A stretch of DNA of 64,000 nucleotides from contig NZ_CP059572.1 in assembly GCF_019175365.1 (NCBI RefSeq), forward strand, positions 3,224,001-3,288,000. Direction: 5' to 3'. Below the pieces are notes generated by a model. It was given only the letters and a program-made list of their open reading frames with translations, searched no databases and was not told the origin of the DNA. The translations under genes and the position numbers were made by a program. This stretch comes from Actinomadura graeca (lineage in GTDB: Bacteria > Actinomycetota > Actinomycetes > Streptosporangiales > Streptosporangiaceae). Positions within the stretch are counted from its first letter, which is position 1. The number at the start of each line of letters is the position of its first letter. Shown here in pieces: positions 42,779-51,992 of this stretch.

Positions 42779-43431
42779 GACCCGTGACCCGATTCGGCCA
42801 GCGCCCGCAGCCCGGGCAGGTCCACGATGACGATCCGGCGCCGCTCGGTCATGACCAGCCCCCGCTCCCGCAGCCGCGCCAGCTCGGCGGCGACCACGCT
42901 CCGCGACAGCCCCACCGCCTGCCCGATCTCCGTCTGCCCGAGCCCCACGTCCACCGGCTCACCCTCGGCCACCGCCGCCAGCCGCACCAGCGCCCGCGCG
43001 ACCCTCGGCCCGGCGGGGAGCGCGGCGGTCTCCGCCCGCCACGTCTCCCCTTCCCGGATGCGCCGCATGGCCCGCCGGAGCAGCTCGTCCCGCACCCCGG
43101 CCGACTGCGTCAGGAACCGGAACCGCTCGGCGGTCACGACGCGCGTGACGCACGCGTCCACGGCCACGACCGTCGCCGACCGGTCGTCCCCGCCGAGCAC
43201 CGCCATCTCGCCCAGCAGCTCGCCCGGCCCCCGGACGGCGACGAGCAGCACCTCGCCCTTCGGCAGCGTGAGCGATACCTTGACCCGTCCCGACACCAGC
43301 ACCAGGACATGCGTCGGCGGATCGCCCTGCCGGAGCACGACCTCTCCCGCGCCGAACCGCCGCTCGCTCCCCGCCGAGACCAGCCGCTCCCACATCAGCC
43401 CCGAGACGTCCACACCCTCTGTCTCCCACAC
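42772..43431 (-). CDS. Crp/Fnr-family transcriptional regulator
   Basis: A 219-residue regulator. The cyclic-nucleotide-binding beta-roll is intact: GEVVLRQGDPPTHVLVLVSG and the phosphate-binding cassette GELLGEMAVLGGDDRSATV (about residues 70-88), with the Glu and Arg that hold cNMP. The C-terminal winged helix has QTEIGQAVGLSRSVVAAELA. Start is GTG at 43431 or GTG at 43413; the latter has GGGAG eight bases upstream. It is followed after 71 bases by the cyclase-like/P-loop pair on the same strand, which suggests a small signalling cassette in which it may read the cyclase product. Confidence 0.9.
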   Translation of the reverse strand: MWETEGVDVSGLMWERLVSAGSERRFGAGEVVLRQGDPPTHVLVLVSGRVKVSLTLPKGEVLLVAVRGPGELLGEMAVLGGDDRSATVVAVDACVTRVVTAERFRFLTQSAGVRDELLRRAMRRIREGETWRAETAALPAGPRVARALVRLAAVAEGEPVDVGLGQTEIGQAVGLSRSVVAAELARLRERGLVMTERRRIVIVDLPGLRALAESGHGSV

Positions 43432-43492
43432 CGGCCCCGGCCACGCCTCAAGAACCGGAAAGAGACACCCGGCGACCGGCCGCCCGGCCGCC

Positions 43493-44629
43493 CTATACGG
43501 CGATCGGCTGGGCGAGGCGTTCGCGGTACTCGGCGACGACGGGCCGCCCGGCCTCCGCCTCGGGCACGGCGTCCAGCACCCTCTTGGCGATCACTCTCAC
43601 GTATCGACAGCTGTGGTCAGAGGGAATGTTCGCCAGAGTGCGCTCGGCGTGGCCGATACCGTCATCGATATCTCCTCCACGTACCAGCGTCACCGCCTCG
43701 TGCAGTGCGACCTGAGCGCGCGCCCTGATTCTGGTGGGCTCGTACGCGGCGGAAGCGGCTGCGTGGGCCTGTGCCGCCTCCTTGACCGGACCTATCGCCG
43801 AGTAGACGAAGCTCTCGGTGTGCAAGAGCCGGTGCTCCGGCCATGTCTGAAGCGAACCTCCGTCCGCGATGACGGCGTCCGGGAGCGTCTCGAAGGTACG
43901 TCGAAGCCGCCCGACCGCGGCTCGCGCATCGTCGGTGGCACCGATCACGGAAAGCACTTGGGCCTTGCAGGCCATGGCCTTCAACGTGCCGGTTGTCGTG
44001 TTGCCGTCGGACAGGCGAATGGCGGCCTCGGCCCGATCGAGCACCAGTCGGAAGGGTCTCCCCTGATAGAGGGTGTCCATAGCCTCATGGCCCTGGACCC
44101 AGACCCGAAGATTGCGATCGTCCGAGACGTCGGCGTAGTGGCGTGCGGAATGCCACCAGTCGCGGGATTCGCGCAGCATGCCCACCTGAGTCGCCGTCAT
44201 GGCCATGATGGAGGCCAGGGTCGCGCCGACACCATAGAACTTGGCGAGTTTCTCGACGTCGTCAGTCCGGTCGATGACCGCTGTCAGAGCGAGAACGTCG
44301 GCGGCGATCTCGGACATGAGCGCCTGCGGCGGGCTGACCAGATAAGAGTGCCCGTATTCCCAGGCGACTTCCTGCCAGTCCTCGGCGGCGTGCTCGTGAC
44401 CGCGTTGGGCGAGTGATGCGTCGAATTCATTTCGGACGACCGAAAGAGCATCGCCTTGAGCGGCCGTTACTGCGCCCAGCGCTACCAGGCTCTCCAACAC
44501 CCTGCGGCGTTCCACGACTGCTGCCGCCTCCTCTTCACCGAGAGGGTCGGCACTCATGCTACCAAACAGGTCCGCTTCGTCCAGCTCGAAAATGCGGGAA
44601 CTGACGGGCGTTCCGGAAAGACCGGGCAT
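43493..44629 (-). CDS. TPR-type regulator paralogue lacking its HTH domains
   Basis: A 378-residue protein that is a partial copy of the gene just upstream. It keeps the first 12 residues (MPGLSGTPVSSR), then joins directly to IFELDEADLFGSMSADPLGE, skipping the 139 codons that hold both XRE helix-turn-helix domains; the rest is the helical TPR-like region (SRDWWHSARHYADVSDDRN, VWVQGHEAMDTLYQGRPFR). The frame is intact and the shared promoter and ribosome site (GAGGT) are kept, so a protein is probably made. It could act as a dominant-negative partner of the full-length regulator. Confidence 0.8.
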   Translation of the reverse strand: MPGLSGTPVSSRIFELDEADLFGSMSADPLGEEEAAAVVERRRVLESLVALGAVTAAQGDALSVVRNEFDASLAQRGHEHAAEDWQEVAWEYGHSYLVSPPQALMSEIAADVLALTAVIDRTDDVEKLAKFYGVGATLASIMAMTATQVGMLRESRDWWHSARHYADVSDDRNLRVWVQGHEAMDTLYQGRPFRLVLDRAEAAIRLSDGNTTTGTLKAMACKAQVLSVIGATDDARAAVGRLRRTFETLPDAVIADGGSLQTWPEHRLLHTESFVYSAIGPVKEAAQAHAAASAAYEPTRIRARAQVALHEAVTLVRGGDIDDGIGHAERTLANIPSDHSCRYVRVIAKRVLDAVPEAEAGRPVVAEYRERLAQPIAV

Positions 44630-44823
44630 GAGAATCGACCTCACGGATAGGGCGCGGTCCTGGCTGGACGATTCCAGCATGACAGCGCATGCCGGGCCGA
44701 GAGAGATGCGACAAGAATGCCACCGAAATGCCACACTCCCTTATGATCAAATAACCGGCGATGGGGTGCCGACCGGGCATTATCCGACGTGAATCAGGCC
44801 GTGAACGCCGCCGCCCGGCCGCC

Positions 44824-46377
44824 CTATACGGCGATCGGCTGGGCGAGGCGTTCGCGGTACTCGGCGACGACGGGCCGCCCGGCCTCCGCCTCGGGCACGG
44901 CGTCCAGCACCCTCTTGGCGATCACCCGGATCCCGCGATGGCGATGGGCGACGGGAAGGCCGGTGAAGGTGCGTTCAGCGTGAGCGATGCCGTCACCGAT
45001 GTCTCCTTGACGCACCATCGTTGTCGCCGCGTGGAGTGAGACCTGGGCCAGCGCTGGAGCCCTGTCCGGCGAGTATGCCGCGAGGGCGGCGGCGTGGGCG
45101 CGTGACGCCTCCTTGGCAGGCCCGAAGGCCGAGTAGACGAAACTCTCGGCGTGCAAGAGCCGGTTCTCCGGGCAGTTCAGGATCGAGCCGCTGTCCGCGG
45201 TGGCGCTGCTCGGCAGCTTCTCAAAGGCGGTCCACGCCTGCCTGAGCGTCGTCTTCGCCTCGTCGACGGCCCCGATCTGGGCGAGGGTCTGGGCCTTGGC
45301 GCCCATCGCCTCCAGCAAACCCGGCGTGGCACGCCCATTGGACAGGCGGATCGCGCTCTCAGCCTGATCGAGCACCATCCGGTAGGGCCGCCCCTGGTAG
45401 AGGGAACTCATGGATTCGTGCCCTTGCACCCACACACGGACATCGCGGTCGTCAGACACGTCGGCATAGCGCCGCGCCGAGCGCCACCAGTGGCGGGACT
45501 CGCCCAAAAGTTCCAGAGCGCTCGTCGTCATCGCCATGAGCGACGCCAGGGTCGCGCCGACGCCATAGAGCCCCCCGAGACGGACGGTGTCGGTCTCCCG
45601 ATCGATGACGTCCATCAGGGCGACGATGTCACCGGCGAGTTCCGGCATGAGGGCTTGGCGCGGCGTGAACAGATAGGAGCGACCGTGCTCGTCAGCGACT
45701 TCTCGCCAGTCGTCGACGGCATTTCCGTGGCCGTGTTGGGCGAGTGATGCGTCGAATGCATTTCGGACGACCGAAAGAGCATCTCTTTGTGCGGCCGTTA
45801 CTGCGCCCAGTGCTACCAGGCTCTCCAGCAACCTGCGACGTTTCACAACTTCTGCCGCCTCCTCTTCACCGAGAGGGTCGGCACTCATGCTACCAAACAG
45901 GTCCGCTTCGTCCAGCTCGAAGATGAGCGCGATGGTGGAGGCCCAGTCGCGAGGATAATTCGCACCTTTTTCCCAATGGCGGATCTGCCGGGCCATGGAG
46001 GTGATGTCGCCGTTCACGATATTGGCGGCCGCGAACAGGCGCCTGGCCATCTCGCGCTTGCTCCACCCCCGGGCCTCCCGCTCCTGCCTGATCCGGGCGC
46101 CGACGCGCACGTTGAGGGGGTTGAGGGCCTTGGGCGGACGCGCGGAGGCGGACGGGTCCAGCAGGGCGGCGAGCTCGTCCAGGCTCATCTTGCAGACCTC
46201 GGCCAACACGGGCCGCAGGTGGGGCTGGGGCTCGGTGTACCCCGCCTCCCAGCGGGAGATGGTGGAGCGCTCGACGCCCAGGAACACGGCGAGGGAGTGC
46301 TGGGTGTGCCCGGCGGCGCGGCGCGCCCGGGCCAGGTGTGGACGGGAACTGACGGGCGTTCCGGAAAGACCGGTCAT
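44824..46377 (-). CDS. XRE-family regulator with TPR-like sensor region
   Basis: A 517-residue actinobacterial-type regulator. The first XRE domain reads HLARARRAAGHTQHSLAVFL and GVERSTISRWEAGYTEPQ; a second, more diverged one reads GARIRQEREARGWSKREMAR to QIRHWEKGANYPRDW. From about residue 165 the protein is a helical solenoid of TPR kind. Such proteins often control morphological or secondary-metabolism loci. ATG 46377 has GAGGT eight bases upstream; longer frames lack a ribosome site. It is the intact member of a tandem pair. Confidence 0.88.
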   Translation of the reverse strand: MTGLSGTPVSSRPHLARARRAAGHTQHSLAVFLGVERSTISRWEAGYTEPQPHLRPVLAEVCKMSLDELAALLDPSASARPPKALNPLNVRVGARIRQEREARGWSKREMARRLFAAANIVNGDITSMARQIRHWEKGANYPRDWASTIALIFELDEADLFGSMSADPLGEEEAAEVVKRRRLLESLVALGAVTAAQRDALSVVRNAFDASLAQHGHGNAVDDWREVADEHGRSYLFTPRQALMPELAGDIVALMDVIDRETDTVRLGGLYGVGATLASLMAMTTSALELLGESRHWWRSARRYADVSDDRDVRVWVQGHESMSSLYQGRPYRMVLDQAESAIRLSNGRATPGLLEAMGAKAQTLAQIGAVDEAKTTLRQAWTAFEKLPSSATADSGSILNCPENRLLHAESFVYSAFGPAKEASRAHAAALAAYSPDRAPALAQVSLHAATTMVRQGDIGDGIAHAERTFTGLPVAHRHRGIRVIAKRVLDAVPEAEAGRPVVAEYRERLAQPIAV

Positions 46378-46587
46378 GAGAATCGACCTCACGGATAGGG
46401 CGCGGTCCTGGCTGGACGATTCCAGCGTGACAGCGCAGGCCGGGGCCCGAGAGAGATGCGACAAGAATGCCACCGAAATGCCACACTCCCATATGATCAA
46501 ATAACCGGCGATGGGGTGCCGACCGGGCATTATCCGACGTGGATCGGGCCGTCAACGCACCCGTAACGCCGACGGCTCGGGCGACGG

Positions 46588-47700
46588 TCAGAATCGCTCG
46601 AAGCGGAAAGGTGCCAGGACATCGTCATGGTCTTCGCCCAGCGCTTCGCCCGCCACCAGATCTCCGGCGTGCAGGCACAGGGTCGCGCCGCTGTGGGAGA
46701 CGGCGAAATAGAAGTTGGGCAGTTCGGGCGCCCGTCCCAATACCGGCAGCCCGTCGCCGGGAATGGGCCGCTCCCCCACGCGGACGCTCTCCACGGTGGC
46801 GGCCCGGATCCCCGGATAGAGCGCGCGGCCCGCCTCCAGCAGGCCGTCCACCGCCGACGGCTCGACGGCGATCTCGCCGCCGGACACCCGCACAGCGCCG
46901 TCGATCTCCGCGGTGTGCAGCAGCAGGCGCTTGGCGCCGCCGGGCCGCAGGTGCACATGCGGCGCGTGGACGACGCAGGTCACCGACACCGCGACGGGCG
47001 AGGTGTAGACGAGCACGCCGCGGGTGTTGCGCATCGGCAGGCTCAGGCCGGCGAGCTCGGCGATCGCGGCGGCCCGCGGTCCCGCGCAGTTGACGACCGC
47101 GTCCGCCGACAGCCGCCGCCCCGACGCGAGCCGGACGGCGCGCACCCTGCCGTCGGACACCTCCACATCGGTGACGGCGACGTTCCGTACCAGCTCGGCG
47201 CCCCCGGCGACCGCGCTCGACAGCAGATGGCCGACCAGGCGCGCCGGCTCGATCCAGCCCTCGCGCGGGAAGAACGCGATCTCGTCCGGCAGCGCCGCGG
47301 GGTCGATGTCCGGTTCGAGGTCCCGTGCCTCCGCGCGGCTCAGCCAGCGCGCCTCGTACCCGTAGTCCAGGACACCGGCGACCTTCGCCCGCAGCTTCTC
47401 GCGGCCCGCGTCGTCACCGGCCCACTCCAGGTTCCCGCCCTCGTGGTACCAGTCGCCGCGGGGACGCGCGGCCGCCAGCCTCCGGTGCGCCTCCATGCTC
47501 GCGACGTTGAGATCGTGGTAGGCCCGCGGCTCCTTCCCGCAGGAGTTCGTCCAGGAGAACGTCGCGCCGGAGGTGCCGCCCGCGGGCGCGCCCGCGTCCA
47601 CGACGACCACCCGGGCGCCCCGCCGCGTCAGCGCGTCGCCCACCGCCGCCCCGTAGACCCCGGCTCCGACGACCACCACGGTCTCGACCACGCGGACCAC
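46588..47700 (-). CDS. FAD-dependent amine/D-amino-acid oxidase family protein (DAO)
   Basis: A 370-residue flavoenzyme. The N-terminal dinucleotide fold is VVVVGAGVYGAAVGDALTRR, followed by GTSGATFSW, a substrate domain, and the C-terminal FAD-contacting ERPIPGDGLPVLGRAPELPN and FYFAVSHSGATLC. It belongs to the DAO group (glycine/sarcosine/D-amino acid oxidases); the actual amine is unknown. GTG 47700 is the likely start. A CACAC-n4-GTGTG dyad at 47742-47755 lies in its promoter region. Confidence 0.88.
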   Translation of the reverse strand: MVRVVETVVVVGAGVYGAAVGDALTRRGARVVVVDAGAPAGGTSGATFSWTNSCGKEPRAYHDLNVASMEAHRRLAAARPRGDWYHEGGNLEWAGDDAGREKLRAKVAGVLDYGYEARWLSRAEARDLEPDIDPAALPDEIAFFPREGWIEPARLVGHLLSSAVAGGAELVRNVAVTDVEVSDGRVRAVRLASGRRLSADAVVNCAGPRAAAIAELAGLSLPMRNTRGVLVYTSPVAVSVTCVVHAPHVHLRPGGAKRLLLHTAEIDGAVRVSGGEIAVEPSAVDGLLEAGRALYPGIRAATVESVRVGERPIPGDGLPVLGRAPELPNFYFAVSHSGATLCLHAGDLVAGEALGEDHDDVLAPFRFERF

Positions 47701-47856
47701 CCCGTCCCCTGACGGCCACCCGCCGCGCGAGTGGACAATTCCACACCATCGTGTGCGGAACGTAATCCTTTTGCAAAGACGCCAGGTCAGGGTCGGATGG
47801 AGCGGGCGAATGGACCGCGCCGCCAGGGATCCGGGCGACGCGGGAGGGGGGCCGGG

Positions 47857-48600
47857 TCAGGTGAGGGGGCGTCCGGGACGGGGCACGCCGGTCTTGGCCT
47901 CGGTGAGGCGGGTCCGGGCCTCGGCGAGGCGTTCGCGCAGGTCGTCCACGGACTTTCCGGTGACGCCGGGCGTGGCGGTCTCGTCGGCGACGAGCCGCTC
48001 GTACCACTCCACCACGCGGCGCGCGTAGCCGATCTGGAGGGCCTGGCTGCGGGACGGGCTCCCGGTGGCGGCCTCCTCCAGCAGCCCCGCCGCGGCCTCG
48101 ACCATCGCGCCGTGCTCGGCGGTGCTCATCGGCACGAGCCCGGCCGAGACCTGGTGGTCGGGGTCACCGCCGATCATCGCCTCCTGCTGCCGCACGGCCG
48201 CCCAGCCGTCCAGCCGCGCCAGCGTCTCCGGCGACGCCTCGGCGCCGGTCGGCAGGCCGGCGACGCGGGAGTCGCCGGTCAGCCAGGACTCGATGATCGC
48301 CTGGTCCACCTCCCGGCCGGCCTCGGCGTAGCGCTCCTGCGCGGCCTGCTTGGACACCTCGCCCAGCGCCTCGCCGATCGCCGCCCACGGCGCACCGCGG
48401 CGCCGGTCGTACAGGACGGCCAGCCGCACGACGTCCTCGACCGCCGCGGCGAGCTGCCGCGCCTCGTCGGTGACATCGCCCGGAAGGCCGTCGGCGTCGG
48501 TGCGCGCCAGCCCGGTCGCGCGGTCGGCCAGCGCGGCCGCGGCCTCGCTCAGCGCGACCCGGATCCGCGACGCGCGGTTCAGGTCCACGGATTCGCTCAC
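47857..48600 (-). CDS. Sigma-like helix-turn-helix protein of unknown function
   Basis: A 247-residue, mostly helical protein. Residues 69-92 (APWAAIGEALGEVSKQAAQE) match the sigma/ClpN-like HTH found in many actinobacterial DNA-binding proteins, where the usual form is GVSRQAAQQR. The C-terminal half is helical with no named domain. GTG 48600 is taken as start, with only a weak ribosome site; a TTGACG (48630-48635, minus strand) could be the -35 element. Possibly a nucleoid or regulatory protein. Confidence 0.7.
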   Translation of the reverse strand: MSESVDLNRASRIRVALSEAAAALADRATGLARTDADGLPGDVTDEARQLAAAVEDVVRLAVLYDRRRGAPWAAIGEALGEVSKQAAQERYAEAGREVDQAIIESWLTGDSRVAGLPTGAEASPETLARLDGWAAVRQQEAMIGGDPDHQVSAGLVPMSTAEHGAMVEAAAGLLEEAATGSPSRSQALQIGYARRVVEWYERLVADETATPGVTGKSVDDLRERLAEARTRLTEAKTGVPRPGRPLT

Positions 48601-49191
48601 CCGACAAGGATCTTGTGACACGCGACACCCGTCAACAAACCCGACACATCCCCACCACTCGCCCCAACCGCGCAGCGCGCATCCGTGGCCGCACGCCCCG
48701 CCGTCCGGCCGCCGTCCCGGACGGGGGCGCCGGGCCCTGTCGGCTGCCTGGTCTGCCACGGGACCGGTGTACAGCGCGGCCGCCTGCCAGACGCATGCCG
48801 TCTTCCCATAGCCTCGCGGGCCCTCGCGGCAGGCGCATGGCTCCCCGGGACGGGCGACCGGGGCGCCTCCCATTCCCCGTGACCGATCCCCGTCGGCGGA
48901 TGACGGCCATTTCGGCGGCGTCCCGTCTACGGCATGCGTGATCTGGGCGGACGTCCCCCGCGATCCCTGACAGTGATCCCTTACCTGCATGACTCACATG
49001 TTTTCCTTCTCGCACACGCAATCCGAAAACGTAATGGTTTCGCCCGTCCATCCGTTACCGCGGAGCCTGATGCCCAGGGTTAATGATCACATCATTGGCC
49101 CGTCATCGCCCAGAGATACCGTGTAGTCTGTGCAATCGAGCGTCACGAGCAGCCAGGGTAACCGCGCGAGTCGGGACGGAGGCCGCGGAGG
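48601..49191. other. 591-bp intergenic region
   Basis: Between two genes transcribed away from each other. Short frames on both strands lack consistent third-position bias. I see one perfect palindrome, AATGAT-CAC-ATCATT at 49082-49096, in a lower-GC stretch (49000-49140) that probably holds the promoter of the plus-strand small gene. Nothing else is supported. Confidence 0.5.
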
Positions 49192-49599
49192 GTGGTACAG
49201 CGCAGGTCAATACAGTGTGCTGTCGCCCTTTGCGTCGTCGTCATATGCGGTTGCCTGCACCTGGTATGCGGCTCCTGCCTCCAGTCCGCGCGGCCCGGAC
49301 AACCCGCGGCACCGACCCTGACGCTGATGGAGAATCCACGAAAGGTCGAGGCGGTCACCTCGGACGACGGCTGCGCGAAAGAGCGGTCCGGGCGGAAGGC
49401 TCCCGAGCATCTCACCATCCGGCTGACCAGCAGGGCCCTCGGCCCGCAGCTGGTCAGGGCCCCCGACGCCCTGTCGTCCCCCGCACGGCGCGCCTTCGAG
49501 GCGAGCGCCGTCCCCCGCCGCGCCGGCGGCTTCCTGCACGCGATCGGCGGGCAGGCCGCCGGGCAATTCCTTGCCCTTTTGCAGGTCTTCCGCTGCTGA
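49192..49599 (+). CDS. Small hypothetical protein, possibly exported
   Basis: Open frame of 135 residues. From the ATG at 49327 on, codon third positions are strongly G/C and the product (MENPRKVEAVTSDDGCAKER to GGQAAGQFLALLQVFRC, 90 residues) looks like real coding sequence. The upstream 45 codons add a Cys-rich hydrophobic segment (CAVALCVVVICGCLHLVCGS) but have poorer codon bias, so either start is possible and neither has a clear ribosome site. A strong hairpin follows at 49640. I do not recognise the family. Confidence 0.4.
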   Translation: MVQRRSIQCAVALCVVVICGCLHLVCGSCLQSARPGQPAAPTLTLMENPRKVEAVTSDDGCAKERSGRKAPEHLTIRLTSRALGPQLVRAPDALSSPARRAFEASAVPRRAGGFLHAIGGQAAGQFLALLQVFRC

Positions 49600-49639
49600 C
49601 AGCCGCGTTCACCGTCCCCTCTTCTTTTCGGTGCGCACC

Positions 49640-49657
49640 CCTGCCCCTGAGGGCAGG
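49640..49657 (+). terminator. Hairpin after the small plus-strand gene
   Basis: CCTGCCC (49640-49646) and GGGCAGG (49651-49657) form a perfect 7-bp stem with a 4-base loop, about 40 bases past the stop at 49599 and well before the carbonic anhydrase gene. No T-tract. Confidence 0.5.
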
Positions 49658-49828
49658 ACCCCGGTAAATCATCAGTGCCCGAAACGCATTTGTGAGACGA
49701 GCTCCTCCATGTGCGTCTGACCCGTCGGCGCCGCGACCGGGTCCACCGTGCGCCCGATCCGTTTCCCAGTCGACTCCGTCCATTGCCCCTACCGGTCATC
49801 TGACGGTTTATTCGAGGGTGTGTTCCGC

Positions 49829-50464
49829 ATGCGTACTTTCATTGACCATGCTCGTTCCTTTCGCGAGGACGTCACCAGGCGCGGTGAGGACTTCAGCGGC
49901 CTCGCCGCGGGCCAGTCACCGCTGGCGCTGTTCATCAGCTGTTCCGACTCGCGGGTGATCCCGTCGCTGTTCACCGGCGCCCGCCCGGGTGAGCTGTTCG
50001 AGCTGCGCACCGCCGGGAACATCGTTCCCCCCTACCGCCTGGACCGCCCCGCGGGGGAGGTCGCGACCATCGAGTTCGCCGTCGAGATGCTCGGCGTCGC
50101 CGACATCGTCGTCTGCGGCCACTCGCACTGCGGCGCCGTCGGCGCCCTCCTCGGCGCCGCCGACCTGCGCGCCGCGCCCGCGCTCCGCGGGTGGCTCGCC
50201 GAAGTCGCCGACGGGACGCCGGGCATCGGGCGTCCCGCGCAGGCCGCCGAGGACGGCGCGTCGCCCGCCGCGCCGCCGCGCGGCGACCACGCGGCGGCGG
50301 CACAGCGCCACGTGCTCGCCCAGCTGGACCGGCTGCGCCGGTACCCCAGCATCCGGCGGCGCGTCGCCGACGGCCGGATCACCCTGCACGCCTGGTACTA
50401 CGAGGTCCACACCGGATCGGTCCTCATGCACCGGCCGAGCACCGACGCCTTCCTTCCCCTGTAG
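49829..50464 (+). CDS. Beta-class carbonic anhydrase
   Basis: A 211-residue zinc enzyme that interconverts CO2 and bicarbonate. The zinc and catalytic motifs are complete: ISCSDSRVIPSLFTG (first Cys, Asp-Arg dyad), AGNIVPPY, and VVCGHSHCGAVGALLG (His and second Cys). The C-terminal WYYEVHTGSV is typical. ATG 49829 has GAGGG ten bases upstream; longer starts would add an unrelated leader. It is followed after 10 bases by a SulP transporter, a known functional pairing. Confidence 0.93.
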   Translation: MRTFIDHARSFREDVTRRGEDFSGLAAGQSPLALFISCSDSRVIPSLFTGARPGELFELRTAGNIVPPYRLDRPAGEVATIEFAVEMLGVADIVVCGHSHCGAVGALLGAADLRAAPALRGWLAEVADGTPGIGRPAQAAEDGASPAAPPRGDHAAAAQRHVLAQLDRLRRYPSIRRRVADGRITLHAWYYEVHTGSVLMHRPSTDAFLPL

Positions 50465-50474
50465 CGAGGATCTG

Positions 50475-51983
50475 ATGCTCCCCACACCCTTGCGCTCCCC
50501 CCGGGTCCTGCGGGGCGAGATCTCCGCGTCGCTCGTGGTCTTCCTCGTCGCGCTGCCGCTGTGCGCGGGCGTGGCGGTCGCCTCAGGCGTCCCCGCCGGG
50601 CTCGGGCTGATCACCGGCATCGTCGGCGGGCTCGTCGTGGGGCTGCTGCCCGGCAGCAGCCTCCAGGTCAGCGGCCCCGCCGCGGGCCTGACGGTGCTGG
50701 TCTACGAGGCCGTCCAGGAGTACGGGCTCGGCGCCCTCGGCGCGATCGTCATGGCCGCGGGCCTGGCGCAGGTCGCACTCGGCATGCTGCGGATGGGCCG
50801 CTGGTTCCGGGCCATCTCGGTGGCGGTCGTCGAGGGCATGCTCGCCGGCATCGGCCTCACCATCATCGCCGGGCAGCTGTACGCCATGGCCGGGGCGACC
50901 GCGCCCGGCTCGGGCATCGCCAAGATCGCCGGCGTCCCGGAACTGCTCCTGGACAGCGCCGGATCGGGCCCCGCGTTGGCCGCCCTCGGCATCGGCGTCA
51001 CGACGATCGGGCTGCTGATGGGATGGCCGTACCTGCCCCGGCGGGTCCGCGCCGTCCCGGCCCCCCTGGCGGCCGTCGCCCTCGCCACCGGCCTCTCGCT
51101 CCTGCTGGACGCGCCGGTGGCGCGGCTGAAGGTGGAGGGCCTGCTCGGCTCCATCCAGCCGCCGGGTGGCGACGACCTGGCCCGGCTCGCCGAGGTCGGC
51201 GTGATCGGCACCGTCGTCGCGTTCGCGCTCATCTCGTCCGCCGAAAGCCTGTTCAGCGCCGCCGCCGTGGACCGCATGCACGACGGCCCGCGCACCGACT
51301 ACGACAAGGAGCTGATGGCGCAGGGCTTCGGCAACACCCTCTGCGGCGCGCTGGGCGCGCTGCCGATGACGGCCGTGATCGTGCGCAGTTCCGCCAACGT
51401 CCAGGCGGGCGCGAAGACCAAGGCGTCCCGGGTCCTGCACGGCTTCTGGCTGCTGCTGTTCGCCGCGCTGCTCCCCGGCCTGCTGGAGGTCATCCCGCTG
51501 GCCGCCCTCGCGGGCGTGCTGGTGTTCGCCGGCTGGAAGCTCATCCCCCTCGCGCAGCTGCGCCGCCTGTGGCGGGAACACCGGGGCGAGTCGGTCATCC
51601 TGGTCGTCACGGCGGTGGCGGTGGTCTCCCTCAACCTGTTCGAGGGCGTCCTGCTCGGCCTGCTGCTGGCCGTGGTCAAGTCGGCCTGGGACACCTCGCA
51701 CCTCCAGATCCAGGTGCACGGGGTGGACGACGACGGGGACGAGCCCCGGCGCCCCGTCCGCGTCACGCTCACCGGCAACGCCACCTTCCTGCGCCTGCCG
51801 CAGATCATCGACACGCTGGACGGGCTGCCCCACCACCGGCCCGTCGAGCTGGACCTCACCGGCGTGCGGCACCTGGACCACGCCTGCCGCACCGCGCTCA
51901 CGGGCTGGGTGGACCGGCACAACCAGGCGATCCCCGCACCCGCCCCGGTGGAGGACCGCCCGGTGGTGACCGCCTCCCGCTGA
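50475..51983 (+). CDS. SulP-family bicarbonate/sulfate transporter with STAS domain
   Basis: A 502-residue SulP permease. N-terminal RGEISASLVVFLVALPLCAGVAVASGVPAG is the family signature, followed by LQVSGPAAGLTVLVYE, about 11 further hydrophobic helices and a C-terminal cytoplasmic STAS domain (VTLTGNATFLRLPQIIDTL, LDLTGVRHLDHACRTAL). Coupling with carbonic anhydrase points to bicarbonate uptake rather than sulfate. ATG 50475 has GAGGA four bases before it. A strong hairpin follows the stop. Confidence 0.92.
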   Translation: MLPTPLRSPRVLRGEISASLVVFLVALPLCAGVAVASGVPAGLGLITGIVGGLVVGLLPGSSLQVSGPAAGLTVLVYEAVQEYGLGALGAIVMAAGLAQVALGMLRMGRWFRAISVAVVEGMLAGIGLTIIAGQLYAMAGATAPGSGIAKIAGVPELLLDSAGSGPALAALGIGVTTIGLLMGWPYLPRRVRAVPAPLAAVALATGLSLLLDAPVARLKVEGLLGSIQPPGGDDLARLAEVGVIGTVVAFALISSAESLFSAAAVDRMHDGPRTDYDKELMAQGFGNTLCGALGALPMTAVIVRSSANVQAGAKTKASRVLHGFWLLLFAALLPGLLEVIPLAALAGVLVFAGWKLIPLAQLRRLWREHRGESVILVVTAVAVVSLNLFEGVLLGLLLAVVKSAWDTSHLQIQVHGVDDDGDEPRRPVRVTLTGNATFLRLPQIIDTLDGLPHHRPVELDLTGVRHLDHACRTALTGWVDRHNQAIPAPAPVEDRPVVTASR

Positions 51984-51992
51984 GACGCCCGC

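Larger units (their letters stand above)
43489..46545. repeat. Tandem duplication of an XRE/TPR gene with a 417-bp net deletion in one copy
   Basis: Copy A spans about 43489-44806 and copy B about 44819-46545. Their 5' leaders (44596-44790 against 46344-46545) and their last about 110 coding bases are nearly identical, while the middles diverge to about 60-70 percent at protein level. Copy A lacks the equivalent of about 45921-46343, replaced by six bases (44590-44595); the breakpoints are sharp and leave the frame open. Confidence 0.85.

Noticed and set aside
44596-46545. Near-identical leaders considered as insertion-sequence ends
   Set aside because: No transposase, no terminal inverted repeats; explained by tandem gene duplication.
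48632-49051. Minus-strand frame of 139 residues
   Set aside because: Arg-rich shadow-like composition and no ribosome site; it also spans the probable promoter of the sigma-like HTH gene.
49143-49799. Minus-strand frame of 218 residues opposite the small plus-strand gene
   Set aside because: Poor codon bias and runs through the hairpin at 49640; the plus-strand frame from 49327 has better third-position GC.
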